This document shows, one piece after another, positions 23,125 to 34,215 of a stretch of DNA of 64,000 bases. The stretch is from assembly GCA_022605425.2 (NCBI GenBank), contig JAKIMF020000007.1:806001-870000 (forward strand), read 5' to 3'. This DNA comes from Hamiltosporidium tvaerminnensis. Its lineage: Eukaryota > Microsporidia > Dubosqiidae. Numbering within the stretch: position 1 is the stretch's first letter; each line of letters starts with the position of its first letter. The position numbers and the translations under genes were made by a program. A model generated the notes under the pieces. The model saw only the letters and a list, made by a program, of their open reading frames with translations. It ran no database searches and was not told where the DNA came from.

Positions 23125-25035
23125 CTGCCCTATGATATTTTTTAACAAGAAACTGTGAGGCTTTTTATTTCTTCTCAGTCTTATAGGTTATTATTTAAGA
23201 TGATGATCTCGTTTCGATTTATTTTAGGATTATTAATGCCCAAAGTTTTTAATTAAAAACATTCGATAAAAAGTTGGGATTTGTTTTAATTCTTAGTTAT
23301 ATTTATATTTTTAGCATTAATTTTACTATTTTATTGTTTTCTCAGCTCCAAAATCAGGCTAAAATTTAAAACATTGAGCTTTTGATTTGTCCGCCTTAAA
23401 ATCGGCATGTATGTACCAAATTAAGTTTCTATAATATTATAATTTATTTTTCACTCTTAATGTTTTAATAGAAATTTCTCTTGTAGTATCTATAGAGTGT
23501 TTGTTTGGTATTAATTAGTATCATTGCTTAGTAATATCATTTTTTTATTATAATTATCTTCTTCTATCAATTAACTTAGGTTCGTTTGTTTTTTAGAAAC
23601 TATCATAGATTTAATCATTGTTACAACAAAGGTTTATGCGATAAGAATTTATTTTAGCAAAATCATCATAAAATATATTTAGAAAATTGTTCTAATATTG
23701 GTTATAAATATAAAATCATTGGTTGTTATGATAGCCTTCACCTTTTTTTCTGTTTTTATTTTAAGAATCTGAACTGCAAATCTAAACTTCTCTGGCTTTG
23801 ATAAATCAGATCATGTTGAAATACGATCCTAAATAAATATTCCTCTTTTATTTCGAATTTTGACACCAGTTTATAAATTCTAGATAAATATTATTCTTGC
23901 AAAATTATTTTTAAAAATTTCTTGAGTTTGATTTTCTAATATTTATTTGGTTTAATTAGTTTAGTTTAGACGAAGTTAATGCTGATATAACTTCACTTCC
24001 CTGTGTCATTGTAGAATTATGTCTATGCACTGTTATTAACGTTTCGTCAAGCAATCTAAAAGTCTTACCCGAATAATTTCATTCTTATAAATTACTTCAA
24101 AATATTAGAACAATATTCGTTAATGAAATAAAACAACTGCTTTTTGGATGTTTTTTAAACTCGCTTTGTTAAAAAATTCAGAAATTCTTGTCGCAAATAG
24201 ATAAATATTTCTATATGTATAATTACGGGTGATTCAAAAAAGTTTTTTTAAATTCTATTACATAAAAAAATGTTACTATATTAAAATAAATGGTTATAAA
24301 ACTCTTAAACCGCGCAAAAGTTAAAATATACATTTGCAACCCTTGTAAAAACCAAAGATTTTTGATTTATTTGAACGGCTTTTTGCTTATTAAAATTTCA
24401 AGTAGTAATTTTTTCAGTTTTGACATTCATTTTGTCCGATCTGCATTTTGATTTGATTCTTTATCAAATATAATCCAAAACTTTAGTCTTGAATACCATT
24501 CTGGGATTTTAACTTGGTGAAATCAAAGATCAAGGAATTTATTTAAAAAATAAACTTTTCATTGTATGTATAAATTTGCTCAGGGCATAGAGTTGATTTT
24601 AAATTCCATGTTTCGTGCTAAATTTATAGAAACATTCATTTGTCATTTCAAGTAGAAATGCCTAATCTTTCTTTCATCGGTGAGAATTATTCCAATATAT
24701 AAGTTCAGTTGTCTTATTGTGCCATCCTTCTCAGCTTTAAAGATTGTTAATAGATGATTCGAGACATTTGTTCGACTTGTTAGAAAAATTGTTCTCTGAA
24801 ATCTCATATGTTTTAGCATGTTTGATTTTTTTTTCTAAACCAGAATCTTTTGAGCAATCATTACTTTATTATATCGTTTTCATGACAAAAGACTTGAATA
24901 TTAGATCGCACTAAGAAATCCAACTTCCATTTGTGATATGTAATTCAGAAATTTGTTTTCACCATGTTAAATTAAAATTGGCGCTGAATATTTTCTGATT
25001 GTTGTATTAAGCGAATATAAGGAACTTGTCCTTCG
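23125..25035. other. Intergenic, no supported gene
   Basis: Patches with lower AT at 23.9-24.1 kb and 24.3-24.9 kb could be decayed transposons. Short minus-strand frames are present but no family motif is convincing. Confidence 0.35.
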
Positions 25036-25200
25036 GGTTAGAGTTAGCCGTACGGCTAACAATCCACCTCGTAAACCCTTGTACGAAACCCGAAAAAACT
25101 AAATATACCCACTAGAAAAAGACCAGTAATCGATATTACAGAAGGCGACCAAGAGTCGTGTTGAGCAGCATTCCGAAGATGAAGATGAATTTGAAACTTT
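25036..25200 (+). repeat. SINE-like repeat, 5'-truncated copy
   Basis: Shares blocks in order with the copies at 45020-45245 and 60900-61132: GTTAGxxTTAGC, ACGAAACCCGAAAA, CCCACTAGAAAAAGACC, ATTACAGAAGGCG. It ends in GATGAAGATGAA, a variant of the GATGATG tail of the 45-kb copy. Confidence 0.65.
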
Positions 25201-26739
25201 GTTAAATAACTAGGTTGGGTATTAAAAAATGCTATAAACCGAGGATACTTCATTTTCGTTATGTTGAAATTTTTGATATTAACTGATTCATAAAATAGTG
25301 TAACTTATTAATAATTATAAATTGGATTGCTCCTTTAATACCTTTCTTGGTTCTTCTCACAATTTAGGTTGGTATACACTTTGTGAAGCGATATTCTTTT
25401 AGACTAGGTTTTAATTTTTTCCAGACATGTCTACATAAAAACAGCAGTTTATGCCACTATAATGAGCGTTTCTATCCCTAATCTTAGCAAAAATGATGCA
25501 TTTCGATTTCTTTTGCTATTTTTGTCTTCCTGCCTAAGAGAAAGTATATTTCTACATTTATATTTTTACGTTCTGCGTATCCTATACTTTGAAAATAACC
25601 AGGCTTCGCATGTATCATCATTTACTTAATTCACATGCTACATAGTTCTATATCTGTTTTGTCTGTACATTCTCTGCTATTATCATGTTTCATAGTAGTA
25701 GATGCACCAAAAATGGTAAAAATATGAATGTATTTAGACCAATTCTTCTTCATTTTTTCTTTTAAGATATCTAAGCAGAATAAATATGTAAATTAATTTT
25801 GATATATAAAAATAAGTTTAAAAAAATCCTCGGATTCTGACAAAATGTCAATCAACTCGACTTAATATCATGAATCTATGTTTTCTATTAGTATCGGTCT
25901 AAAAAACAATCTTATTTTCAGCACTGGGCTTTTCTTGAACTGTTTTAAAGAAATAGCCCTTCGGGTTTTCTCTTATGATGTTTTACAGTTCGAATTTATT
26001 TCGTTTCTCATATGATTTTGCGCACTTTGTTATATTTCAATTGTGTATAATATAAAAACTAAAATTCCTTTTTCAGATGCGTATAAATCAAATGTAATTT
26101 TTACTTTACTCTTGATGAACATTTAATTTTCTTTCTCTTCATTAGTTCTCATGTTAAATTTGAATAAACTCTCATAATGCATGAGCCTTTTCTTCCAATT
26201 ACCTCCTTTTAGAGGCTTTATCATTTTGTATTGACTCAAAATGTTGTTGTTTTATGTGCTCTTACTTTTTAATAAGCCCGTTCATTTATCCGTTGTCATA
26301 GGAGATTTTGTATCTATTTACATCGGTTCCAGAATTTTATTTTTTATAAAAATTGCTAATACGAGATAATGAAAATCCTGAAAACAATCTTTAATTTGTT
26401 GAAATTCAAAATGGTAAAATAAACAACCAAGAATGATGTCTATTTTACCGGCGAGATTAAAAATAAATCAGAATGCTTATTGCTGTAAATATATTAAGAT
26501 GACAAAAAATCGAGGCTGCGATTATAGTAATCTGGTAGTGAGGTAAATTATTCTTGATTTTCTTTAAAATCACAAATTGCTTTAACATATGCGTTAAAAC
26601 TGATCGATCCCATATTCTAAAAAAAATACAAACTCTTCAATTTACTATTTATAAAAGATCAGTTTATAAGTCGAAAAAAATATCTACCTCATCATGAAAA
26701 CAATCCAAAATAGTTTGGAGTGATACTCTTATAATTACC
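25201..26739. other. Intergenic, probable unassigned transposon debris
   Basis: Less AT-rich than true spacer and with short broken frames on the minus strand between 25.35 and 26.4 kb. No recognisable domain. Confidence 0.35.
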
Positions 26740-28239
26740 ATGATTTTTCCTACTAAAAGACACTTACAGTCGGATCGCGAGAGTATTGTAGATAATGATT
26801 CTTATTCTTTCACTTCAGACTCAAAAAAAAGTGGCATATTGAAACAAAATACAAAATCATTTTTGAAAGGGAACCGCAGTTTAAGAACTCGTTTTCCCAA
26901 AAAGATCAGCTTAAACTTAGATGAAAAAAGTAATGAATATCTTTCATATTTATCTGACTTAAATATATCCCAAATAAATTTATTTCTTGACTTTTTAAGC
27001 AAAGATGAAATACTTTCACCTCGGAATGATTACAATCAACCTAAATATAATCAAATAAAAATTTCTGTTTTAAGTAAAATACAAGAGGAATTCAATGAAG
27101 GAGCGCATGATATTCCCGATTTAAAAATAAAATCAAATAATTTTAGAAATGAAGATATTGTTTACCAAAAAGCATCTAGTGACTCTTTCTTGTCGAAATT
27201 AAAAGAAAAAATAGATCACGTAAAAAATTTTGGGATTAAAAATAAGATTGATTTTACTGAACTTTATATCTTCTGTCAAGAAATAATTGAATATGAAAAA
27301 TATCTTTTTAAAAAAACGAAAGGAAAAGAAATACTTAAGCGCACTAAAGTATTGGATATAAATCATAGCCTTTGTTTAATCAAAAAGAATTCTAGATTTG
27401 CTGTTTTATCAGAAGTTTTTTTCTTTTTTACTTTATATCCTGAGAAAATTTCTAATATAATCAGACAAAATAATTTTATATATGTTTCGTTTCTTTTAAG
27501 AATATTTGCGCTACAAATAATCAAGGTTCTACCAAAAAATCAGGATGATTTTGAAAGTAGATATAAATTCAAAAATAATTTAGACAATCTCATTTTTTAC
27601 TGTGAAATATTTAACTTAAGAAAAATTTTTTACAATATTCTTTTAGGGTTTGAAAATTTTAATCGTAAAGCTTATTTTTATCAACTTCTAAATATTTTAG
27701 ATTTTAGACAAAAATTATCTTTAGAAAACTACGAAGTTGAAGAATATTTATTATTTAAATCGCAATTGAATACGATTTTCTTTTTAAATTTAAGTCCCAG
27801 ATTTCAGATTGAAGATGATGTTAGATATCGAAAAATCATAGTTCTTATAGGTATAGTTTGTTATGCAAAAGCACTAAATCTTAATGACTTGAATATTTAC
27901 CTTTTGCGACTCACTTTTTCGAATTTAACAAACATATTTTCTATCTTGAAAAATTTATCTCATGTTTTTCTTGATAAGAAGCACAATATTTTTTATGCTT
28001 CTTTAAGGGAGTCTTGTGAACGTATATATATTGTAACTCGTAAAGAAAAGATTGAAAAATATTCTAAAGCAGGAGAATCTTTTCCAAATCCCGTTTCAAC
28101 AGAAAAATATATTTGGGAATTTTTATTGAAATTAGAACAAGCGATTTTTAAGAATTATGAAACCAATGAACTAAATATGGAAATTACAGATGATTTAATC
28201 GAAAAAGTAAATACAAGAATATCTCTATTTTCTCTATAA
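26740..28239 (+). CDS. Unknown helical protein (499 aa); paralog B of the 20.6-kb gene
   Basis: Function not recognised. Clearly paralogous to the 830-aa protein 3.6 kb upstream on the same strand. Matching blocks in the same order are YLSYLSDLNISQINLFLDFL, VLDINHSLCLIKKNSRF, YVSFLLRIFALQIIKVLP, FNLRKIFYNILLGFENFN and YFYQLLNILDFRQKL. The N-terminal tail is only ~65 residues and mildly basic, so paralog A's long disordered extension is absent or was gained there. Identity outside the blocks is low, so the duplication is old. The ATG is preceded by ATTACC, only a weak form of the CCC signal. Its stop lies ~170 bases before the left boundary visible for the inverted duplication. Confidence 0.85.
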   Translation: MIFPTKRHLQSDRESIVDNDSYSFTSDSKKSGILKQNTKSFLKGNRSLRTRFPKKISLNLDEKSNEYLSYLSDLNISQINLFLDFLSKDEILSPRNDYNQPKYNQIKISVLSKIQEEFNEGAHDIPDLKIKSNNFRNEDIVYQKASSDSFLSKLKEKIDHVKNFGIKNKIDFTELYIFCQEIIEYEKYLFKKTKGKEILKRTKVLDINHSLCLIKKNSRFAVLSEVFFFFTLYPEKISNIIRQNNFIYVSFLLRIFALQIIKVLPKNQDDFESRYKFKNNLDNLIFYCEIFNLRKIFYNILLGFENFNRKAYFYQLLNILDFRQKLSLENYEVEEYLLFKSQLNTIFFLNLSPRFQIEDDVRYRKIIVLIGIVCYAKALNLNDLNIYLLRLTFSNLTNIFSILKNLSHVFLDKKHNIFYASLRESCERIYIVTRKEKIEKYSKAGESFPNPVSTEKYIWEFLLKLEQAIFKNYETNELNMEITDDLIEKVNTRISLFSL

Positions 28240-29440
28240 TGAATCTAAATATATAATAAATAGTTTCTATATAGTATAATGGTATATTTAATTGATTTGG
28301 TTTCACAAATTTTTTTATATTTAATATTTATTGATAATTAATTTTTTTCATTCTTAAATCTACGTAAAAGAGATAAATTAATATCTTAAACATTGAGATT
28401 TACATATTATTTATAAATTTCAACTAATATTTTGTTTTAAAATATAGTCTTGCATAGTACTACAAAGGTAACCTAGTCTTACTGTTCATTTAAGGAAAGC
28501 TTTTTTAGGTTACTTATATGTTAATTAAGTAAAAAAAATCCTTTTTTTAAATGTATTCTTAAATAATTTCTCGGTTACAAATATTTTTACTTTTTCTTTA
28601 GGATTCATCAGTATAATTTTGAATAGATTTAATTTATTTTTAGTAATTAGATACTTACAAATATAATTAAAGACGAAAGAAAAAAACTGTATGACAATTT
28701 TATTCAGTTAACGCTTACACCATAATATTTTATTAACTACTACAGTATTTGAGACATTTTTATGTTAAATAGTAATAAAATGGACTTTTTATGATTAAAG
28801 GTAATCTGACTAGAAAAAAAATATAAAATTAGAAATTTTAGAAAAATCTATAAATAATTCTTAATAAATAGTGAGATAAGAGAAAAAATTAAACGAAAAG
28901 TATATAATTTTTAGAATATTAAGGTAGGATCTAAAGGATATGATGTATTTTAAAACGATGAAGGTAAAATTATAAGCAAATTTCTAATTATTCATTGATT
29001 CAAGTGAGAAGTATTATGTTTTCTTAAATTTTTCTAAACTTATAAAACCTAGATGTTTATATATGAATATCAAGTTTTTTCGTTTCAAAAATAGTAATTT
29101 TATTTGTATGAAAAAGACTTATTTATATTCGCTATTTCAAAGGTTATAAGTTAAATATTATTGGCTGACATTTTAAATTATTTTTTATACTCAATATTAA
29201 ATTATAAATAATTTGAAAAGCTATAAAGTTTACTAAGATGTATTAAGTAAAAAAATAAAAATTCTTTTTAGTTCTTATACTTTTTAAATATGTTTTACAT
29301 TATTATACTTATAAAAAGGTATAAAATATAATCTAATCAATAAGGTTTATGGTTTTGATATTAAAAGAAACATAAAATTATTTTCAATTAAAATTTCGTT
29401 GGTAAATAATAATATTTATTTGCTCAATTAATTATATTGT
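28240..29440. other. Intergenic, outer part of left arm
   Basis: AT-rich, no gene. From 28411 on it is mirrored by 64000 down to ~62985 with about 1% difference in the part compared. Confidence 0.6.
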
Positions 29441-30111
29441 TTATTGATCTTCAATGTAATAATATTTCTTGTGAAGATATATAAATATCAATGTTACAAT
29501 AGGTATAAGCATAAAAGGAAAATAAATTGAAATAAGTTTCTTTTCCACGATACTTTTTACAAAAAAACTATTATTTTGAAGAGATTTAAATAACAGTTGG
29601 CTTAAAATTAAAAAAACGCATTCGAAACTTATAATGTAATGAAAATCCATTTTCATTGCATGAGTTGTGATTAAAAAGTATGAAATCGCACCAAAAAACA
29701 ATGAAAAAGAATAGGTTACTATACAATTTGAGATAATTTCAAATTCCTGAATAAATTCTTTATGATTATATAAAACACTTATCAATGATAAAGTAAACAT
29801 AGAAAAGGCACTTAAAACTGCGTAATTTCTATCAATAGAATAATGCTTCATTGTTCTACTACTAAAAAATCTCATTAATATTCCTAATACTAAAACTAAA
29901 TTATACATTGGATATTCTTTTTTGATTAATCCAAACTCTATGTTTGCTAAATCAAAGCCAGTAGAAGTGATTTCAAATATTTCTAATCTTAGAATTAGTT
30001 GTAGAAAGCATAGATTAATAAAAATTATAGGCAATGACATTAATGATAATTTCATTGTTATGATCAACACACAAAATAAAATTACACTCAAAAATATAAT
30101 ATTATAAATAT

Positions 30112-30129
30112 ATGATTTGTATTTCAAAT
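30112..30129. repeat. Target-site duplication, 5' copy (18 bp)
   Basis: ATGATTTGTATTTCAAAT, identical to 33936-33953. It is present once, inverted, at the empty site 62290-62307. Confidence 0.95.
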
Positions 30130-33100
30130 CTTATGGGTAGAAAGAAAAATGTTAGCAGCGAAATATCGAAAAATACCAAAATAAAGGCTGCAAACGACGC
30201 TGATGAGGTGAAAAAGAGTGATAGTGAGATACAAAAATGTAAGCTACACCCACCGGCGATTCCCCTACCTTCCTCCTCCTACACAACAATAACACCTCCA
30301 CCACCAAGCCAAACATGCAGTAAAATGCAAAATAGTGGGCTTGACACCTTACCTTCGCCTAATGCACCAGTTCCCTCTTCGGTTGAAGTCTCTGCGTGCG
30401 AGCCATCGTACGACATGACAAGCCCCTGTACTCTAGCTATTCCGGAAGGTAACAGGCTAATGACATTGCGGACGATATTCGATTCCGTAACAGCCGACCC
30501 GAAGGAATGGCCTCGAATTGTTTTTTTTGCAGTACAGACAAGGTTTGAAAGAATGCCAAGAAATGGCTGGACAGAGCTTCACAGGTACTATAATGAGAAA
30601 TTCGGCTGCACTGAAACTCTCGAAGTGTTAAAAAAATTGGCACAAAGTGAGATGGGAAAGGATGTAAAATCAGAAGAGAATGGAGAGCGACGTAGAATCG
30701 CCACTTGTCTCGCTGATACATGCACCTTGACCGACACCACGGAGTACATAAACCTGAGAGATAAATTCTTGAGTAAAATCAAAGAAATCTCAATGAAGGA
30801 AATTGGAAAAGTGGTGGTCCGAACTAGAAAACATCCAAATGAATTGGTTGATAGTAAAGTTCTGGATCTCATTAATCGAGTAGTCGGTGAATATGCAGGA
30901 GCTCATGTACCTGAGTCAATTACGGAAGCCGCGTATATCATGCAAGCTGCGCAGGTATGCTATGACGAGGCAACACGTAAAGAAAAGCCTAGATCCGCTT
31001 GGAAGGAAAACATAGAAAGTAAAATTTCTAAGTTAGTACTTTCCAAAGATCTCCTCGAGAAAGCTCGTAAGCAGGAAAAGCTCTCCACTTCGGAAACGAA
31101 GAGCCTTAAGAAAATCATGCGAGAGTTTAATTTAAACTTGAGCAGCGTAACTGATCTTTCTGAGGCTTTAGTTAAGAAGAATGAGTCTTTGAATGTTTAC
31201 GAGAAAAAAATTACGATGCATGAAAGTAGGAAGCAATTCCGAAAAGAGAATCGTATGTTTGAGCTTTTCCGAGGTCGATTTTATCGTGGGTTATCTGAGC
31301 GTGTGGAATCCGAGCATGTGGTTAGCCGTGATGAAATTGTGAGTTTTTGGTCTACAATGTGGAACAAAAATGATGACACAGTCACGTACGATGATTATTT
31401 GATTCCATTTGTATCAGATAATCATCCGACCACGTTTCCTTCACTTGATGAATTTGTGAATATCATTAATTGGCTTCCTAATTGGAAAGCTGCTGGAATT
31501 GATGGTATTTACAATTTTTTTATTAAGAAACTTACAACTCTTCACAAATATCTTTATGATATTGTGAAAGTTATATGTTTAGAAGGAACACCTCAAGCTG
31601 ATTGGTTTTACTGCGGGCTTACGTATTTGATACCGAAAGGAAGTCCACAAAGAGGCTCTGACTACAGGCCAATCACTTGTATGTCCAACCTCTATAAGTT
31701 AACGACAAAGTGTGTAACGAAAGTCGTTCAACTTGAAGTGGAAAGGCGAGGGTTGCTTGCAGAGAACCAATTAGGGGCGGTAAGAGGTGTGCAGGGAGCG
31801 AAAGAGCAGGCTCTACTGAATATTGCCTTAAATAAAGAGTATGGAAATAATCTTAAGGCAACATGGATTGATGTTAAAAAAGCTTATGATTCAATAGATC
31901 ATGCTTATTTAACTCAATGCATTGAAAACCTTAATTTACCTGATTGGATCCTGAAATTTATTAAGGTAATTATATCAAAATGGAAAATTGATATATCAGT
32001 AGGGCCTGAAAAAATCATGAGCAAGAAGATTGATAGAGGGATTCTACAAGGAGATAGTCTGTCACCTTTGTTATTTGTGTTGTGTATGGATCCATTAAGC
32101 CGAAAGCTTAATGAAAAATACACAAAAGTGACAGTACAAACAGATGCAGAATCCCATTCTACTAATCATCTCTTGTTTATTGATGATCTTAAGCTCCTTG
32201 CAAAAGACAGCTCCACATTGAGTGCTATGACAGGCGAGGCAAAGGAATTTTTAGAGGTGATTGGCTTAGAGATTAACAAAGAGAAGTCAGCCACAAATGA
32301 TACGTGTTGTGAAGATACTGCTACTCTTCTAGAAGGTGTTAGTGTTTACAAATATTTAGGAATAATAGAAGATAGCAGAGGAATCCCAACACGTAGCTCA
32401 TTTGAAGAAGTACAGAGCAAACTTATATCAAGAGTTGAAAGACTTTGTCACACTAGATTAAATGCAAAAAATTTATTTTCTGCAATCAATCAACATGCGA
32501 TATCGTTAATCAACTACCACATAGGAGTACTTCGACTTGAACCGGCTGACTTCTCTAAGTTAGATGATGCAGTGCGTGCGGTGTTGGTGAAGAATAAGAT
32601 ACATCTCCGCCCAGGATGTAAAGAGCGTTTATACCTTCCTAGAACAGAACTTGGAAGAGGCCTACATAGTGTTGAGTTGCGAAGCGAACATATGCTTCTG
32701 CAACTCTTGGATTGTCTGGAAAAAAGTAAAGAAATATCAACTAGACGAGCAGCAATCCTCAAGGTGGAGAATAATAATAAAACCCATCTTGCACTAATAA
32801 AAGGCTTCTTAAAAGTAAAGTACAGGTTGGTAGAAGAAGTCACTAAGAAAAGTTTAGAAGAAGCTCAACTTGCAAAACTATATAACGAAATAGAAAAACG
32901 AAAACTCCATTCAAAGTTATATAATGCAAGAAAAAATGAGCTTGTGAGTGTTAGTGACTCTTCAAGGTGGTTAAAGAGAGGAAATATTAGGCCACGAAAT
33001 GAAGCTGTGTTCTGCTATATCCAGGATAGAAATGTATTCTGGGGAGCAGATGGTGTGTGTCAACATTGCGGGAAGTCTGGTAAGACTGTGGATCATCTAG

Positions 33101-33935
33101 CTACTAGATGCGAAAAAATGCTAGGCCATGATTACACTAGACGGCATAATGAAGTGGTCAGATGCCTACACCTTCTTCTTCTAAATAGATATAAGTTTAA
33201 GTCTTCAAAACGAATAAGGAGCCACTCAGTTCAAGAAATTCTTGATAATGAGTATGCAGAGATAAGAGTGGACACCAGAATTAAAACTGATGTTAAAATT
33301 CGGAATAACAGACCGGACATATTTATTTTAGATAAGAAGAAGAATAAGATAACACTCATTGAAGTAGGAATCACTTCCCAAGATTCACTTCAAATAGTTG
33401 AAACTGAAAAACTTAGGAAGTATGACCTGCTAGCCAATGAGTTGGGTCTTATTTATAGGTGTAGTGTTGAGATAATCCCCTATGTGATGACCTGGGACGG
33501 TATTGTGACAAAATACCATAAAGCTCATCTTAAAAGACTAGAAATACCCATGTATGTAGAGGCATACATTCAGTCTATAGTACTTAAGAAGACAGTCGAA
33601 ACTATTTCCTTTGATCGACGAAGAGGACTTGAGTCAGGACTAAATGCCGAAGAGAGCTGGGAGAGAGCGTCAATGGGTGTTATTATGAGATCAGAGATGC
33701 ATGAGGAACCAATACCCCCTTTAAAAGAAGCGAAAACAGAGGAAGATGGTGCCAAAAATTTTAAACCAAAATATAAAGCCCCCTTTATTTTACAAGGAGG
33801 AACCACTTTAGAGGAACCGACCAATAACATAAATGAAGAGTCGGATTTGGAAGAAGAGACAAAAGTGGTCAAAGAGGTAGAAGAAAACATGTAAAAATGG
33901 TAAAAAATATTTTAACCCAGAATTTAATTAAATAA
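30130..33935 (+). mobile_element. RLE-type non-LTR retrotransposon (R4/R2-like), 3806 bp, apparently intact
   Basis: Bounded exactly by the 18-bp duplication. It has three bases of 5' leader, one long ORF, ~41 bases of 3' UTR and no poly(A), ending in TTAATTAAATAA. No LTRs. It is inserted antisense to the host gene. The perfect duplication and open ORF indicate a recent insertion. The very short leader suggests either that the element uses host flanking sequence for transcription or that a few 5' bases were lost. Confidence 0.95.
30133..33894 (+). CDS. Non-LTR retrotransposon polyprotein: reverse transcriptase + CCHC finger + restriction-like endonuclease (1253 aa)
   Basis: Drives target-primed reverse transcription. 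I start it at the ATG at 30133. An in-frame ATG at 30112 lies in the target duplication, so it is host sequence. Residues 1-100 are low-complexity Pro/Ser/Thr. RT motifs lie at ~500-690: LIPKGSPQRGSDYRPIT, WIDVKKAYDSIDH, GILQGDSLSPLLF, and FIDD as the catalytic box (D684, D685), where many relatives have YMDD or YADD. A zinc finger CxxCx8HxxxxC follows (C976, C979, H988, C993). Next is the PD-(D/E)xK-like endonuclease with RPDIF (D1062) and IEVGIT (E1077). This order (one ORF, C-terminal CCHC then RLE) is that of R2/R4-type elements. The C-terminus is an acidic phrase (LEEETKVVKEVEENM), the unit amplified at 17.7-18.1 kb. It is fully open and potentially active. Confidence 0.93.
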   Translation: MGRKKNVSSEISKNTKIKAANDADEVKKSDSEIQKCKLHPPAIPLPSSSYTTITPPPPSQTCSKMQNSGLDTLPSPNAPVPSSVEVSACEPSYDMTSPCTLAIPEGNRLMTLRTIFDSVTADPKEWPRIVFFAVQTRFERMPRNGWTELHRYYNEKFGCTETLEVLKKLAQSEMGKDVKSEENGERRRIATCLADTCTLTDTTEYINLRDKFLSKIKEISMKEIGKVVVRTRKHPNELVDSKVLDLINRVVGEYAGAHVPESITEAAYIMQAAQVCYDEATRKEKPRSAWKENIESKISKLVLSKDLLEKARKQEKLSTSETKSLKKIMREFNLNLSSVTDLSEALVKKNESLNVYEKKITMHESRKQFRKENRMFELFRGRFYRGLSERVESEHVVSRDEIVSFWSTMWNKNDDTVTYDDYLIPFVSDNHPTTFPSLDEFVNIINWLPNWKAAGIDGIYNFFIKKLTTLHKYLYDIVKVICLEGTPQADWFYCGLTYLIPKGSPQRGSDYRPITCMSNLYKLTTKCVTKVVQLEVERRGLLAENQLGAVRGVQGAKEQALLNIALNKEYGNNLKATWIDVKKAYDSIDHAYLTQCIENLNLPDWILKFIKVIISKWKIDISVGPEKIMSKKIDRGILQGDSLSPLLFVLCMDPLSRKLNEKYTKVTVQTDAESHSTNHLLFIDDLKLLAKDSSTLSAMTGEAKEFLEVIGLEINKEKSATNDTCCEDTATLLEGVSVYKYLGIIEDSRGIPTRSSFEEVQSKLISRVERLCHTRLNAKNLFSAINQHAISLINYHIGVLRLEPADFSKLDDAVRAVLVKNKIHLRPGCKERLYLPRTELGRGLHSVELRSEHMLLQLLDCLEKSKEISTRRAAILKVENNNKTHLALIKGFLKVKYRLVEEVTKKSLEEAQLAKLYNEIEKRKLHSKLYNARKNELVSVSDSSRWLKRGNIRPRNEAVFCYIQDRNVFWGADGVCQHCGKSGKTVDHLATRCEKMLGHDYTRRHNEVVRCLHLLLLNRYKFKSSKRIRSHSVQEILDNEYAEIRVDTRIKTDVKIRNNRPDIFILDKKKNKITLIEVGITSQDSLQIVETEKLRKYDLLANELGLIYRCSVEIIPYVMTWDGIVTKYHKAHLKRLEIPMYVEAYIQSIVLKKTVETISFDRRRGLESGLNAEESWERASMGVIMRSEMHEEPIPPLKEAKTEEDGAKNFKPKYKAPFILQGGTTLEEPTNNINEESDLEEETKVVKEVEENM

Positions 33936-33953
33936 ATGATTTGTATTTCAAAT
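33936..33953. repeat. Target-site duplication, 3' copy (18 bp)
   Basis: ATGATTTGTATTTCAAAT, a perfect repeat of 30112-30129. The host gene resumes after it. Confidence 0.95.
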
Positions 33954-34215
33954 TATTACAAATCGATAGAATAATTAGATAATCTAAAATTCCATAAAAT
34001 ATTGAAAAAATTGATGGTATAAGCATAAACGTAGTCACTTTTCTATTTCTAGATATAAAATTCAAAATAAATGATACTAATGAGAAGAATAAAATATGTG
34101 TATATATCATCGAGTTGTAATTCATTTTAATAGGATATTGCAAAATGATTAAATAAATTGAAGAAGATAATCCAAATAAAAACGAATATATAACCGCTCG
34201 TTTATTCTCAATCAT

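Larger units (their letters stand above)
29441..34215 (-). pseudogene. Polytopic membrane protein gene split by a retrotransposon (left-arm copy)
   Basis: Exonic pieces are 34215-33936 (N-terminal ~93 codons) and 30129-29441 (C-terminal ~225 codons), separated by the insertion at 30130-33935. Joining across one copy of the 18-bp target site corresponds to the empty-site gene at 62028-62979. The protein would be ~317 aa with about ten hydrophobic segments, short loops and no soluble domain. That is a transporter-like layout (ten-segment carriers such as drug/metabolite transporters are possible), but I see no diagnostic motif. Its ATG follows a CCC block directly. Apart from the insertion this copy is open to its stop, including the six-A run (29693-29698) that is frameshifted in the other arm. 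Confidence 0.88.

Noticed and set aside
24230-24990. Mariner-like transposase on the minus strand
   Set aside because: Some phrases looked suggestive but no DDE motifs could be placed.
20632-28239. Assignment of the paralog pair to a WAPL-like or other known helical chromatin family
   Set aside because: Only general helical character fits. No diagnostic motif was seen, so left as unknown.
30112-30132. First in-frame ATG of the retrotransposon ORF
   Set aside because: It lies in the host target-site duplication; the element begins at 30130 and its own ATG is at 30133.
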